Shown piece after piece: positions 1 to 12,130 of a stretch of DNA of 64,000 bases. The notes under the pieces were generated by a model. It was not told where the DNA came from. It searched no databases and saw nothing but the letters and a program-made list of their open reading frames with translations. Source of the DNA: Tetrahymena thermophila SB210 (Eukaryota; Ciliophora; Oligohymenophorea; Hymenostomatida; Tetrahymenidae); contig NW_002476522.1 in assembly GCF_000189635.1 (NCBI RefSeq), forward strand, positions 186,001 through 250,000. Reading direction: 5' to 3'. Positions within the stretch are counted from its first letter, which is position 1, and each line of letters opens with the position of its first letter. Position numbers and translations under genes: made by a program.

Positions 1-1439
1 ATTACCCTGGAAATTAAAGTTCATTTTGAAGTGGATCAAAGATAATGTTATTGGAAAGTATTTATCTAATACCAAGTAGTAAATTTGACTCTGATGTATT
101 AATTTTACATTGACCTCTTTCATTTGTATATGTAAATTCTTTAATACGGATAGTAATCTTATACTCAGCTGTGAATATTTCTAAATTAGGTAAATCCTTT
201 ATGCAGTTACATTAAAAACAATTTGACAAAACATATCTACTAGCTTCGTTATCGAAATGTTCATTATATTTATTTTTTAAATATTTAGCAATTTCTTTTT
301 TTTAAAAAAAATAAATTATAAAATAAATAAGTCTAAATCTAATAATTAATTACGTTTTGGAATAGCTGAATAAACATATGTCTGTATTATAAAAGTTTTA
401 TAATGAGCCATTGCTTCCATATTTTCGCCTCCTAAAGAAATTCCAACAATTTGCACATCCTAGAGAAGATTTAAATTAATATTTTAATTATCTAAATAAA
501 TTGTTTAAGAAATTACCCAAATATTATCTGAATATGTTTTTTGTACTGGTAAAGAAGAATCTCTAGCAAAATTGTAATTTATTCTTAATCTTTCAAAATT
601 ATTACCAGCATCGAACTAAAATAATGGAGACTTTTAAAGTAAAGTAAAAATAATTTAATTTTAAAAAAATAAATAAATAATTAATTAAATATTATTTACA
701 ATAAACTTTTACTGAAGATAACCCTGCAAAAAAATGCTGTTTTAATTGCCATTTTGCAAATTAAAAACACCGTTTCCAACCTATGTTAATAAATAATTAT
801 TTATTAATATAAATATATATTTTTTAGAATAGTACATATTGTTTTTCAGTGTAATTGCTAATAGAAATAAACTGCAATTCAATTGGAGAATCATTTCTAG
901 ATAGGTAGAATTATTCCGAATCTAAATCGCCTTAAATTATTTTCCCTTCAAGTAAATTCTTTTATTAAATTATTTAATTTTTTATAAAAATTTAATTTTA
1001 AAATTTATGTTACATTTGTGTAGTTGGTTTATATAATTTGTAAACTAGTTGAAATACTTTCTTGATAAAAGTGTTGTCCATACTGTAAATTATGTCTAGC
1101 GTACTTGCAATTATTTTAAATAGAGCACTTAGAGTTAAATACGAAATTCATATTGTTTGCAATATGTAAACTCAGCTTAATTTAAAAAATAAATTTTAAT
1201 AAAGTTAAATATTATAATTAATTAATTAATTAATTTACTGGATTTGATAATATAAAACTGATTGGTTATCTTTGCTAAGGATTACCAATAAACATGTCAA
1301 ATGCACAACTAAAAACTTCTTATCCTCGAAAATCTAAGAATGTCCTACAATTTTATTATGGGAATTATATTGATCTAGACTCAACATATTCAATAGTTAA
1401 TATAAAAGCCAGTAAAGCAGATGCAATCAAACGAATCAT
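1..1439 (-). CDS. Copy A: pepsin-like aspartic-protease-fold membrane protein, catalytic Asp residues absent (3' end beyond window)
   Basis: I read seven exons: 1239-1439, 1014-1175, 836-958, 700-780, 517-630, 354-459 and 6-294. The last is followed by a GT at 4-5, so a final exon should lie outside the window. The protein opens with a signal peptide (MIRLIASALLAFILTIEYVE). Next comes an A1-family N-lobe (IGNPQQ at 51-56, aligning with IGTPxQ) and a C-lobe ending LLLGIRQILSNNIIFDPLQN, the counterpart of ILGDxFLRxxxxVFD in pepsins. At the first catalytic position the DTGS motif reads ILSN (Ile63); at the second, D[ST]G reads QTY (Gln253). The fold assignment follows from the order of A1 landmarks; loss of peptidase activity is inferred from the missing Asp pair. 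Copies B and C have the same exon plan, with 123, 81 and 106-base exons conserved. The missing last exon probably codes the membrane anchor seen in B and C. Confidence 0.82.
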
Positions 1440-2880
1440 TAAATAATTCTATTTTAATTTTAGTTATTTTTTTTATATTTGAAGCTAACAATCTTATTTT
1501 TAAAATTTAATTACAAAAATAATCATGTTTGCTTATTTAGCTTTTAAATTTTTTTAAATTTCTATTTAATTTATTTATTGATCTTTTGTTCTAATCTAAT
1601 GAAATCGATAAATTATATTTTTGAAATTTAAAAGTTTTCATAGATTTTTAAGGTAGAACATAATTAGTTTGGTACTTTATGATTTTCATTAATAATTATA
1701 AACTATTTATAGTTATTAAGTTAAAATCTGACTTACTATTAAGCTAGAACAGGTATATTTTAAACATAAAATATTAATAGTTTTGTAAGTTTTATTGTTT
1801 ATGTAACAAAAATAAGAAAAATTTAAATTTTACTTAAATCAAGATGTTATTTATGGTAAAATATATATTGTTAATTCATTTAAATATACTTAATTATATA
1901 ATTTATCTTTAAAAGCAAAGAATTCATTTACATTTCTTCTTAGTAAATAAATTATCAATCAATCATCATGCTAATTAGATTTTAATTAAATTAATAGCTA
2001 AAAATAATTATTAATGAAAATCTTTATAATCAATCATAAAGAATATGTTTATACTTTAGATAAAATTAAAAATTAAACCAGTTATAATTATTTAATTAGA
2101 AATATACTTATTATATAGAACAGTAGAAGAAGAAAAAATCATAAAAGTTCTATAAATTTTATTGCTTATGTAAGAAAAATAGAAATACAATTTTAAATAA
2201 ACCAAAATTTTATTTATGATTAAGCAGTAAATTTTAATTCATTTTCTATACATTTTTATGATCTATTCTAAATAAAAAGCAAAGAATTAAATTCATTTTT
2301 GCTTAATATATAAATAAATTATCTACTATCTTGCTTAATTTAAAATAAGCTTGGAAGATTTGAATTAAATTACTGATCTCTTATTGCTTACTATAGTATT
2401 TTAGGAAAATAATTAAAGATTAGAATTAATCAATCATAAATAAATAAAAAAATCAATCAAATTTAGATAATTTTTAAGCTATTAATGTTTTCTACAAGAT
2501 TATATTGTATCTATGAAAATTACATTTGAGCACCTTGTATTAACAAAAATAAAAGAATAATAAATGAAATTTGTATATGAGCACGAATGAAGTTTTTCAT
2601 TTGTTTACAATATTTCTTCAAACTAATTATTATTTTCATATTTATTAAAATTATTTTTGCAATTATCCAATAAGATACTTTTTTAAAAATCCATAATTTA
2701 TATTGCAAGGATAAAAAATATTTGTTTGCAAGATTATTTAATAATAAATTATTTTTTTGAATTTTAAATACTGATTCAAGCAAGGATACAGAAATTTATT
2801 TAATTAACATTTATAATTAATTTACAAAATTATTTTAAGTTTAATTTTAAATAATTTAGAACTGATTTTATTATTCCCTT
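1440..2880. other. Intergenic region between copies A and B
   Basis: This AT-rich stretch lies upstream of copy A and downstream of copy B. I see no coding exon in it. It holds an imperfect direct repeat, listed separately. Confidence 0.6.
1749..2440. repeat. Imperfect tandem direct repeat, two units about 370 bases apart
   Basis: The segment beginning near 1749 (landmarks GTTTTATTGTTTATGTAA and AAAGCAAAGAATTCATTT) recurs from about 2119 with matching landmarks (ATTTTATTGCTTATGTAA, AAAGCAAAGAATTAAATT) in the same order and orientation. Divergence is substantial, so this is an old duplication. It lies in the presumed 5' flank of copy A. Confidence 0.6.
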
Positions 2881-5800
2881 TCAAACTATGTTACTAATTA
2901 TTTGGCTTTACTTGCTTGAAAAACATAGATTGCTAAAGTTTTCTATACATATTTCTTTTTATAACTACATTAACTCACTAATAATTTAATTTTTTTAAGC
3001 TGATATTTTTGATTGATCAGATTCCATTTATTTATCTTAGCTTTATTGTGTTTCTATTAATTTATTATTTTGATTGAAAATTTATTTCATTTTATCATTT
3101 TCTTCCAATAAAGAGATATATTTAGTATTTAATTTAATAAACAGTAGAACTAAAAGGCATATTTAAGTCTATCCAATAAAAAATATAGGATAATATAAAT
3201 ATATAGAAAGGTGCTTCATTGAATACTCTCTATAGAAATTATAATTAATAAAATTAAAAATCGCATTAATTTTAGTTTAGTAATTACTTTGGGAACTAAA
3301 GGGTGCTATTTAATGGGTCAAATACTATGTTTTGATTTTGGATTTATTAAATGCCAAATAATAGATTTGTTTTTGAAACATTTATTTTGCATTCTTGATC
3401 ACCATTTTTATAATAAAAATAACTAATAGGTATAACAAGTTTATATTCCTTTGTATAAATAACTATGTCTACAAACGATATTTCTTTTAAACATAATTCT
3501 AACATTAGTTAATTATATCTTCCACTCTTTAAAAAGTATTTGCTATATTCCTAGTTAAGAAATTCAACTACTTCTTTATTTAGATAAAAATGTATGGTCT
3601 TTTATAAAATTCATTAATAAATAATTAATTTACTTCTTGGTAGAGCAGAGATAACATAAAATTAAATGATAACTGTCTGAAAGTGTGCTAACGGCAGAAC
3701 ATTTACGTTTTCAATATACATTCCTACCATTTAAAAATCCTTTATGCAAATTATAATTGATTAATTAATTAACACTTCTTAATTATTGATCTCACAGAAT
3801 ATATTTGAAAAATTCTATTCATAAAATGAATGTAAAATTTAGAATATTCAAAATATATTTCTGATATTTTTATTCTAATTAAAGATATTCTTTGATCACT
3901 GTTATAAATATAATTATTATAATTTTTACCCAAAGTTATTTGGAATATGTTGGTAAAGCAGGTAGTTGCTCTAAGCTTTAATCAGTATAATTAAATCTTA
4001 AATCAGTTACTCCTGATTTATCATAGCTGAATGAAAATTTTGGAGTCTTTATTATAAAACAAATCAATTAATTTAAAATATTTTAAATAAAATTTACAAT
4101 TAACTTTTTCTATAAATATCCTTAAGTGAAAATGTTATTTTAATTGTTACTAGATAAGTCTATGATACCGTCATTCAGCTTATTAAATGTTTAAATAATT
4201 ATTACAAATTTTGCGCTAAATTTAATTTAAAATACTTTTTCTTATAAATTAAAATGACTGACAGAAACAAAATTCATTTCCATTGATATATCACTTGGAG
4301 AGAATTTAACTTGGTCAGCCACAGTATTTCCATTAAAGATTTAATTTTCTATTCTATTCTTTAAATATTAAAGAAATTAGTAATGCGATTTGTAATTAAA
4401 AAATACAACATTTGGACCTTCGTTCATTATTGACCTAAGAGTCGATGATTTTTTTTCTTCATAGAATAAATTAGCAATCGCTAAATTGCTCATTGCATAA
4501 GGACACATGTCTTAAACAGAACATTCAGAATTGAAAATCATATTGATATTCTAAGCCAATTTCTGATTAACCTTATATTATATACCAATAAAATATATTG
4601 CTATTTCTTCAATATTTATACTGGGCTAGAAAGAAACAAAGTGACTGTCAAAGCTTGTGAAGGATTACCAAGGTGTATAGGTATGTTAAACCCTAAGATT
4701 TACAGTTCACTGAAATTATCAAATACAGAGATGTCAGCATTTTTGATTGCAATAATATTCTAACTCTTAATCTATTCTATTGCTATATTTTAATAAGTAA
4801 GTAAATTCTTATAAAATTTTAAATTTCATTTTAGTACTATTCGTCTTTATGCTATACAAAAATATAAAAAATAAAAGAGCCTTGTTCATAATTTGTAAAT
4901 TATGATTTTGTTTGTTCTAAATAAAAAATGTATTTCTAAATAATTTGGATGAATTTTATAAGAATTTAAATCAGAAAAACAAATAGAAAATTAATTCATT
5001 GTATCAGTCTGAAAAAGATTTTCAGAACTAAATTTATAGACTTTTTGTAAAATATTCATTCAGTTTTTCTCTTTAATTAAGAGTAAAGATAACTAATTCT
5101 TTCTTAAATAAGTATTTTTCGCTTTAAAAGTACTTTTTAGCAAAGCAATTTATGTAAAATAAGATCTTACTTTGTATTAAACCTGTAATAGAATTAAAAT
5201 TCAAACTAAAAAAATAAAAAATATTAAAGAGTTTTACCATTTGAAGAACAACTTTTCAGCTAATTACATCAAATAATTAAGTTTAAATTAAATTATTAAA
5301 AGAGTAAATTTCATTTAGTGATCTCTCTTGACAATTAAAAAATTTATTTGATTTTGATGTTTTTTAATTCAATCTAAAAGATTCGAGCCACACAATATTT
5401 TTTCCTCTTATAGCAAAAGTGTATGTAATAAATAATATTTCATTATCTTAGTTAGAGATGGCATCGTAGTCAAAGTAAAAAAAATAAATTCTATTCATTT
5501 TATTTAAATCAAATTATATTGAATTCATCAAAAACTAAATAAAAATTAAAACATAACCATTAATAAATAAATACAAACTAAAAATTATATTTGATTTATT
5601 TTCCGCATCTTCAAATTATGACATTTATTTGTTGTAAGAACTAATAATTTCAAAATTTACGCATAATAAGATTTCATAGGTATAACCCAAAAAAATTTAA
5701 ATCAATAAATAAAGGTGACAAATAATTTAGATACTTTATTGAATATTTTTAATAAATTAATATTTTGTAAGATTTAAAAGATATTAACTCTATGTTTTAT

Positions 5801-6440
5801 GAGTTAAAAGTATTTCCTATTTACATAAAGAAAAAAAGGTATTTGGATAACATAATCTTTAAAATTATATTACCATGCTTTAATTTAATATCAAATTTTG
5901 TAGTGATAAGTTGTGTGATTTTTACATATATTATGTATTTGATCTTTGATCTTTAATCTTTAAAATCTTGGGGAATAAATATTCATTCAAAATAAAAGTT
6001 AAGCAGCCTTTGGTTTAGAGAACTTCGATTGGCTGGATATGCACGCTTGTAAATAATACAAATTTCTTTAAAAATTTAATAATTACCACATGATATTTAG
6101 AAGATAGATATCCAATGACAGACAAGAAAAGAGAAATTTATTCTTCTTACTATTTGTAGAATTTTTTGAAATTTAAATTTTAAACAAATTTTTATTGTAT
6201 TATTTATAAGAGAAACAAACATTTATCAGTGCGATTGAGTTATAAAAACAAGCAAGCAAAAAACAATATTCAAAGCAATTTTTATTATTTTAAAGTAATT
6301 AAAGTAAATATTATTTAAAAATGATTGAAAAAAAAATAATTTATTTTTTAAAAGATTTTGAAAGAAAAGATATTTAATATTAAATGCAACTATTATCATT
6401 TTACTATTATGATTATCTATCTATTTTTTATAAAAATAAC
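2870..6440. repeat. Segmental duplication, unit 1 (contains copy B)
   Basis: This segment matches about 8615-12130 in the same orientation with an offset close to 5.7 kb. The match covers the whole of gene copy B/C and also roughly 1.5 kb of its 5' flank. Shared flank landmarks include ATAAGATCTTACT near 5159 and 10936, and TCTATGTTTTA near 5789 and 11557. The coding part is much better conserved than the flank. Confidence 0.75.
2881..4889 (-). CDS. Copy B: pepsin-like aspartic-protease-fold membrane protein lacking catalytic Asp residues, 479 aa
   Basis: Nine exons give one 480-codon frame: 4838-4889, 4622-4782, 4407-4571, 4236-4358, 4098-4178, 3930-4046, 3634-3739, 3288-3573 and 2881-3229. 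The start gives a signal peptide (MNKALLFFIFLYSIKTN). A1 landmarks follow in order: HLGNPSQALTV at 54-64 (IGTPxQ region), NDGIIDLSS (the DGILGL element), FSFSYD before LPTYSKQLW, and NLLFGIQQIQNQNIVFDPLN near residue 345. The DTGS position reads FLSS (Phe67) and the second D[ST]G reads QFY, with Gln259 encoded by TAA. After the protease fold comes a hydrophobic segment (about 371-396, core ICLLVLLFIKL) and a Gln/Ser-rich tail of about 80 residues, suggesting a type I membrane protein. Two exon borders (the V|gta splice at 4406 and the E|K splice at 4235) rest on alignment with copy C. The protein is expected to be at the surface or in the endomembrane system; its role is unknown. Confidence 0.87.
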
Positions 6441-6890
6441 TAATACTATTCCCATTAATTTTTTATCTCTCCCTCAAGCAGCAGAGAAGAATTTTTTTAA
6501 GTTTTTCTAATTATTAAAATCTCAGAGTTTGGGTTGGAGTTAATGTTGAAGACGTTTAGAAATCTGACTTTAGTTTATCCTTTTTTTGTAAATTAAAGCT
6601 AGCTGAAAATAATAAAATTAATTTTACTTCTTAAATTAAAAACCTATAGATTAAGCAAATATTACATATACAGTTCAACCTGTATAGATTGTATGCTAAT
6701 ACATTAGGCAAACTCTATATATTGGGCAATATAATGGTCCCTTGAAATTAGTGGGCACTTTTATTAATAAAATTATCTCAAAATTTCTTTTTGATGAATT
6801 TAGGGTGTTAATTAATGAAAACTTACAGTAGTTGAAATCAAATCATTAAATTTTTTTGGATATCTTTTCTTTGATATGGTAATAATAAAT
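4890..6890. other. 5' flank of copy B
   Basis: This roughly 2 kb AT-rich region is not convincingly coding on either strand. Most of it (to about 6440) is the diverged counterpart of 10673-12130, so it was duplicated along with the gene. The part from 6440 to 6890 shows no recognisable element. Confidence 0.6.
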
Positions 6891-6899
6891 TTCAAAAAA

Positions 6900-7970
6900 A
6901 TATTAAAAGTCTTTTAAGATAAAATAATAAATAAAAAATGAATAACTATAGAGTATAAATACCATATCATTTTTCTTATTATATTTTGATTCTAACTAGC
7001 TATTAAAAATACCTCTTCTTATAATTAAATTATTTAGTTTCAAATTTAATATCAAAAGAATTCCTTTCATTTTTAAATTGTAATCATAAAATAAAAAAAT
7101 ATTATCTATTTGAAGAGAGTAATGTGTGGATGCAACATCTAATTAGCTCTTTTTTAAAAAATATTAATTAAGATTAGACAATTAATTAAAATTAAGATTA
7201 TCTGGGATAGGAAGGGCAAAGTAAAATTAAGCTTGCATATTAAAAGTCTACAAATGAACATACGCTGTCATATCTGTATCTCCTAAAACTAATCCAGTCA
7301 TTTGCACTCCAAAAGCAATTAAAAATAAATTTTTAAAGAAAAATATTTTAGAGGAATATTTTTATACATATGTCAGTTGAATAAGTTTTTATTATCAGAT
7401 ATAAAGGATAGCTTATTATATTATAACCAACTAATATGACCATGATAAATATCAACACCAAATTATAAAAATGAAACTCTAATAAATAAAAATTAATTTT
7501 AATATTTTGAATAATTAGTAATAATTTACTATTAGTATATTCTACAGATAGTCTTATATAAATATATCATTTTTATTTCCATTTACTAATTTTATAAATC
7601 CATTTCCAAGATATATAAAAATAAACAAACAAACAAAAACAAATTTAAATAAAAAAATATTTATTTTAAAGAATGTTTATTACATATTATGTTGTAGTAA
7701 AATTGTAGACAGAGATAAATTCCATTTAAATTGGTGAATCATCTTGATTGAGAAAGAAAGATAAACATTTTCAGTAACTAAATTGCCTTAAATATAAGAG
7801 TATTCATTTAAGTCATTTAAAATCAAATAAGTAAATGATAGATGTATGATATTTTAATTGAGTATTATTTACTTTAGTGTAGTCTTTTTATAGAATTTAT
7901 AAATATAGTGATAATTTTTCATAAAAAATTTTTAGTATTTGAGGTTATGAATTCTCAAATTCACTTTAGG
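6900..7970 (-). pseudogene. Copy D: decayed member of the aspartic-protease-fold array
   Basis: Pieces of the family can be read in the right order on the minus strand. A YLQILQKDYTK-type exon end lies at about 7875-7965, and SPIQMEFISVYNF-like coding at about 7690-7800. LGNGFIKLVNGNKND (the DGILGL region) lies at about 7530-7612. VQMTGLVLGD followed by QFYFALP lies at about 7205-7315, and a C-lobe remnant ends near 6925. The exon at 7690-7800 needs a one-base shift to stay open, and the exon at about 7390-7490 needs another. I found no first exon with a signal peptide. These breaks and the strong divergence argue for a pseudogene rather than a working fourth copy. Some breaks could be misread introns. 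Confidence 0.65.
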
Positions 7971-8627
7971 TATATTTGTATTTATTTAAATGTTAAAATA
8001 TTATATTGAAAACAAAATTCTTTTGTATAAAAAAAGATAAATAAAAATAATTTCTACATTTTATTTTAAAATGTTTGTTTTAAAAATATTTAGAAAAAAT
8101 ATATTTTTTATCAAATAAATTCTGTAATATTGATAAAGATAAAATATAAAGCATGAAATGATACGAAGTAATAAATGTTTAAAAATTTATAATGATAACG
8201 AATACAGTTTACTCTTTTTAAAATTGAGATATAGTTATTCCAAATTAAATAAAAATGAGGCTAATAAATTAATTAAAATAGAAGAATGAATACATTAATA
8301 ACCTAAGTAAAAAACAAACAAATTAAATTTTTAATGAAATAACAGCTTATCTAATAAATCTATTAGAATGAACAAATCAAAAAATATGTCAATAATTTAT
8401 TCATCATATTTTAAGGTATATAATAAATCATAAAAATATTATAAAATTATTTAATAAATAAATTACTTTTTTAGAATTTTTAATTTGGATACAAAATACA
8501 TGCATACAGATATACATACATACATGGTTATTATTTTTCATTTATAATTAATTTTTTAAATTATTTTAAATTTAATTTTATTTAAATTATTGTTTTAACT
8601 AAATAGAATTTATTTTATTGTTTCCTT
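7971..8627. other. Intergenic region between D and C
   Basis: AT-rich sequence with no supported exon. A short (CATA)n-like microsatellite occurs around 8500-8525. Confidence 0.5.
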
Positions 8628-11600
8628 TCAAACTACGTAATTACAGATGTGGCTTTACTTGCTTGAATTACATAGATTGCTATGGTTATCAATACATGTC
8701 TCCTTTGATAACTATATTAACTCGCTAATGATATAATTTTTTTAAGCTAAAATTTTTGATTGATCAGTTACTATTTATTTTTCTTTGCTTTATTGTGTAT
8801 TTTTTAATTTATTATTTTGGTAGAAAATTAACTTCCATTTATCATTTTCTTCCAGTAAAGATATATATGTATTATTTAATTTAATAAACAGTAGAACTAA
8901 TAAGCCTGCTTTAATCGATCCCATCAAAAATATAGGATAATATAAATATATAGAAAGGTGCTTCATTTATTAGTCTCTATAGAAATTATAATTAATAAAG
9001 TTAAAAATCGCATTAATTTTAGTTTATTAATTACTTTGGGAACTAAAGGGTGCTATTTAGTGGGTCAAATACTATATTTTAATCTTGGATTTATTAAATG
9101 CCAAATAATACATTTGTTTTTGAAACATTTATTTTGCATTGTAAATCATTGTTTAAATAAAAAAAATACCTAATAGGTATTACAAATTTATATTCCTTAG
9201 TATAAATAACTATGTCTAAAAATGATATTTCTTTAAAACAAACTTCTTAGTTAAGTTAATTATACCTTCCACCTTTTAAAAAATATTAACTATATTCCTA
9301 GTTAAGATATTCAACTATTTCTTTATTTAGTTAAAAATATATGGTCTTTTACAAAAATCATTTAGTTATTAATTTACTTCTTGGAAGCGCAGAGATAATG
9401 TAAAATTGAATGACAACTGTCTAAAAGTGAGCTAATGGTAGAACATTTATATTTTCAATAAACATTCCTACCATTTAAAAATCCTATTTTTAAATGATAA
9501 TAAATTAATTAATTAATTAACACTTCTTAATAATTGATTTCGCGGGATATTCAAAATATTCTATTCATAAAATAAATGTAAATTCAGAATACACAGAAAA
9601 TTCGAATGTATTCTGATATTTTTATTATTCTAATTAAAGATATTCTGTTATCAATGTTATAAATATAATAATTATAACATTTACCCAAAATTATTTGGAA
9701 TATGTGGGTAAAGCAGGTAGTTACTCTAAAATTTAATCATTATAATTAAATCTTAAGTCAGTTCTTCCTATTTTATCATAGCTGAATGAAAATTTTGGAG
9801 ACTTTATTATAAAATAAATAATTTTATTATTAAATAAAGGAATTAATTAGTTAAAATATTTTAGATAAAATTTACTATTAGCTTTTTCTATAAATATCCT
9901 TAAGTGAAAATGTTATTTTAATTGCCACTAGATAAGTCTATGATTCCGTCATTCAGCTTATTAAATGTTTTAATAATTATTATATAATTTCGCACTAAAA
10001 TTAATTTGAAATACTTTTTCTTGTAAATTAAAATGACTGATAGAAACGAAATTCATTTCCATGGATATTTCGTTTGGAGCAAATTTTATTTGGTCAACCA
10101 TATTATTTCCATGAAAGATTTAATTTTCTATGGTTTTCTTTAAAAATTAAAGAAATTAGTATTGTGATTTGTAATTAAAAAATACAACCTTTGGACCTTT
10201 GTTAATTATTGACTTAAGAGATGATGATTTTTTTTCTTCGTAGAATAAATTAGCAATCCCTAAATTACTTATTGCATAAGGACACATGTTTTAAACAGAG
10301 CATTCAGAATTGAAAATCATATTGAGATTCTAAGCAAATGTTATATTAACCTAATTTAATAAACTAATAAAATATATTGCTATTTTTTGAATATTTTTAC
10401 TGGGCTAGAAAGAAACATAGTGACAGTCAAGGTTTGTGAGGGAGTACCTAGAAATATAGGTATGTTAAACCCTATGACATAAAGGTCTCTGAAATCTTCA
10501 AATGTAGAGATGTCAGCATTTTTGATTCCAATAATATTCTAACTCATAAGCTAGTCTAGTGCTATATTTTAAAAATTAAATAAATTCTTGAAAAAAAGTG
10601 AAATTTCATTTTAGTACTATAAACCTGACTTATGCTATACACAAATATAAAAAAATAAAGAGCTCTGTTCATATATTGTAAATGATGATTTTGTTTGTTC
10701 TAAATAAAAATGTATTTCTAACTAATTTGAATGAATTTTATAAGAATTTAAATCAGAAAACAAATAGAAAATTAATTCATTATATTATTCTTAAAAAGGT
10801 TTTCTAAACTCAATTTATAGACTTTATAAAAAATATTCATATTTTCGTTTAATTATGAGAACAGATAATTAATCCCTTCTTAGATACATCTTCTTTACTT
10901 CAAAAATACTTTTTAACTAAACATTTTATTAAAATAAGATCTTACTGAGTTGTAAATCTGTAATAGAATTAAAATATAAAATTAAAAAAATATATCATAG
11001 ACTTTTAAGATTAAGAAGACTGAGTTAGCATTTGTTTACAATAAATAATTAAGCTAAAATTCAATCATCAAATAAGTAAATTTTATTTAAGTGATCTCTC
11101 TACCAAAGTAAAGAATTGATTTGATTTTGATATTTAGAATTCAACCAAAAAAGATTGGAGTTCAAAATATTTATTCTCTTATAGCAATATTAAGTGTATG
11201 TAATAATTTTTCATAATTATAGTTAGAAAATGGAATAGTAATCAAAGAAATAAAATAAATTCTATTCATTTTATTTAAAAAGAATCATGTTGCAATCATA
11301 AAAAACTTACACAAAATTATTACATAATCTATAATATATATTCAAACTAAAAAATTTTATGATTTATTTATTCATCTACAAATTATGGTATTTCTCTTCT
11401 ATTATAATTAATAATTTCAAAATATAAAGATACTAAGATTTCATAGGGTTATCCAACAATACTTTATAACAATAATAAGAAGTGATAAATAATTTAGATA
11501 TTTTATTTAGCATTTTTAATCAATTAATATTTTATAAAATTTAAAAGTTCTTAATTCTATGTTTTAGGAAGTAAAAATTTTTATTATCAACAGAAAAAGA

Positions 11601-12130
11601 AGAAAGGTTATTTGGATTACATAATCTTTAAAGTTACATTATGGTGCTATAACTTAAATTTTATAATAATCATTTGTATACTTTTTACATACATTTCATG
11701 CATTTTTGATCCTTGAAATATTGGGGAATTTATTTATTCTAAATAAAAAATTTGAGCATGATTTTGATAGAGAAATTAAATTTGTTGGATAAATGTGCTT
11801 GAATTGAATACAAGTCAATCATTGACTTTTCATCTTATTATTTGTAGACTTTTTTGAAATTTAAAATTTAAACTAATTTTTTATTAATAAGAGTAATATT
11901 TATTTATAAGCTTGATTCAATTTTAAAAACAAGCAAACAAAAATATATTATTCAAAGCTACTTTTATTATTTATTTAAAATATACCTAGAAATAAAAGTC
12001 AATAAATATTTAAAAATCATTAATTTTTAACTAAAATTATATGATAGAAAAAATAAAATAAACCATAAATTAATATGAAATGCAAGTGTTATCATTTTGC
12101 GATTAATTTCTTTTCATTTAGCTCTATTTA
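8615..12130. repeat. Segmental duplication, unit 2 (contains copy C)
   Basis: Partner of the segment at about 2870-6440, described there. Exons are co-linear with identical lengths, while the flank beyond 10673 shows many small insertions and deletions. Confidence 0.75.
8628..10672 (-). CDS. Copy C: pepsin-like aspartic-protease-fold membrane protein lacking catalytic Asp residues, 480 aa
   Basis: Nine exons: 10618-10672, 10401-10561, 10186-10350, 10015-10137, 9876-9956, 9685-9801, 9378-9483, 9035-9320 and 8628-8976. All but the first have exactly the same lengths as in copy B, and the total is 481 codons. The start gives a signal peptide (MNRALYFFIFVYSISQVYS). The IGTPxQ region reads FLGTPSQTLTV; DTGS reads FLSS (Phe68) and the second D[ST]G reads QFY (Gln260, codon CAA). 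The C-lobe end reads NVLFGIQQIQDQNIVFDPLN. A hydrophobic stretch (core AGLLVLLFIKL) and a tail ending CNSSKQSHICNYVV match copy B in frame to the stop. Substitutions between B and C keep every exon open, which suggests both are under selection. Non-catalytic binding or receptor-like function is an inference. Confidence 0.87.

Noticed and set aside
2520..2783. Minus-strand 87-codon frame with hydrophobic ends
   Set aside because: It sits in AT-rich spacer, has no motif and does not fit the exon plan of the neighbouring copies.
6660..6760. tRNA-like B-box (CAGTTCAACCTG) in the copy B flank
   Set aside because: No matching A-box, cloverleaf arms or anticodon stem could be found around it.
8958..9173. 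Plus-strand 71-codon open frame with a second near-copy at 3211
   Set aside because: It is the antisense shadow of the C-lobe and membrane-anchor exons of copies C and B; the minus-strand reading has the family motifs.
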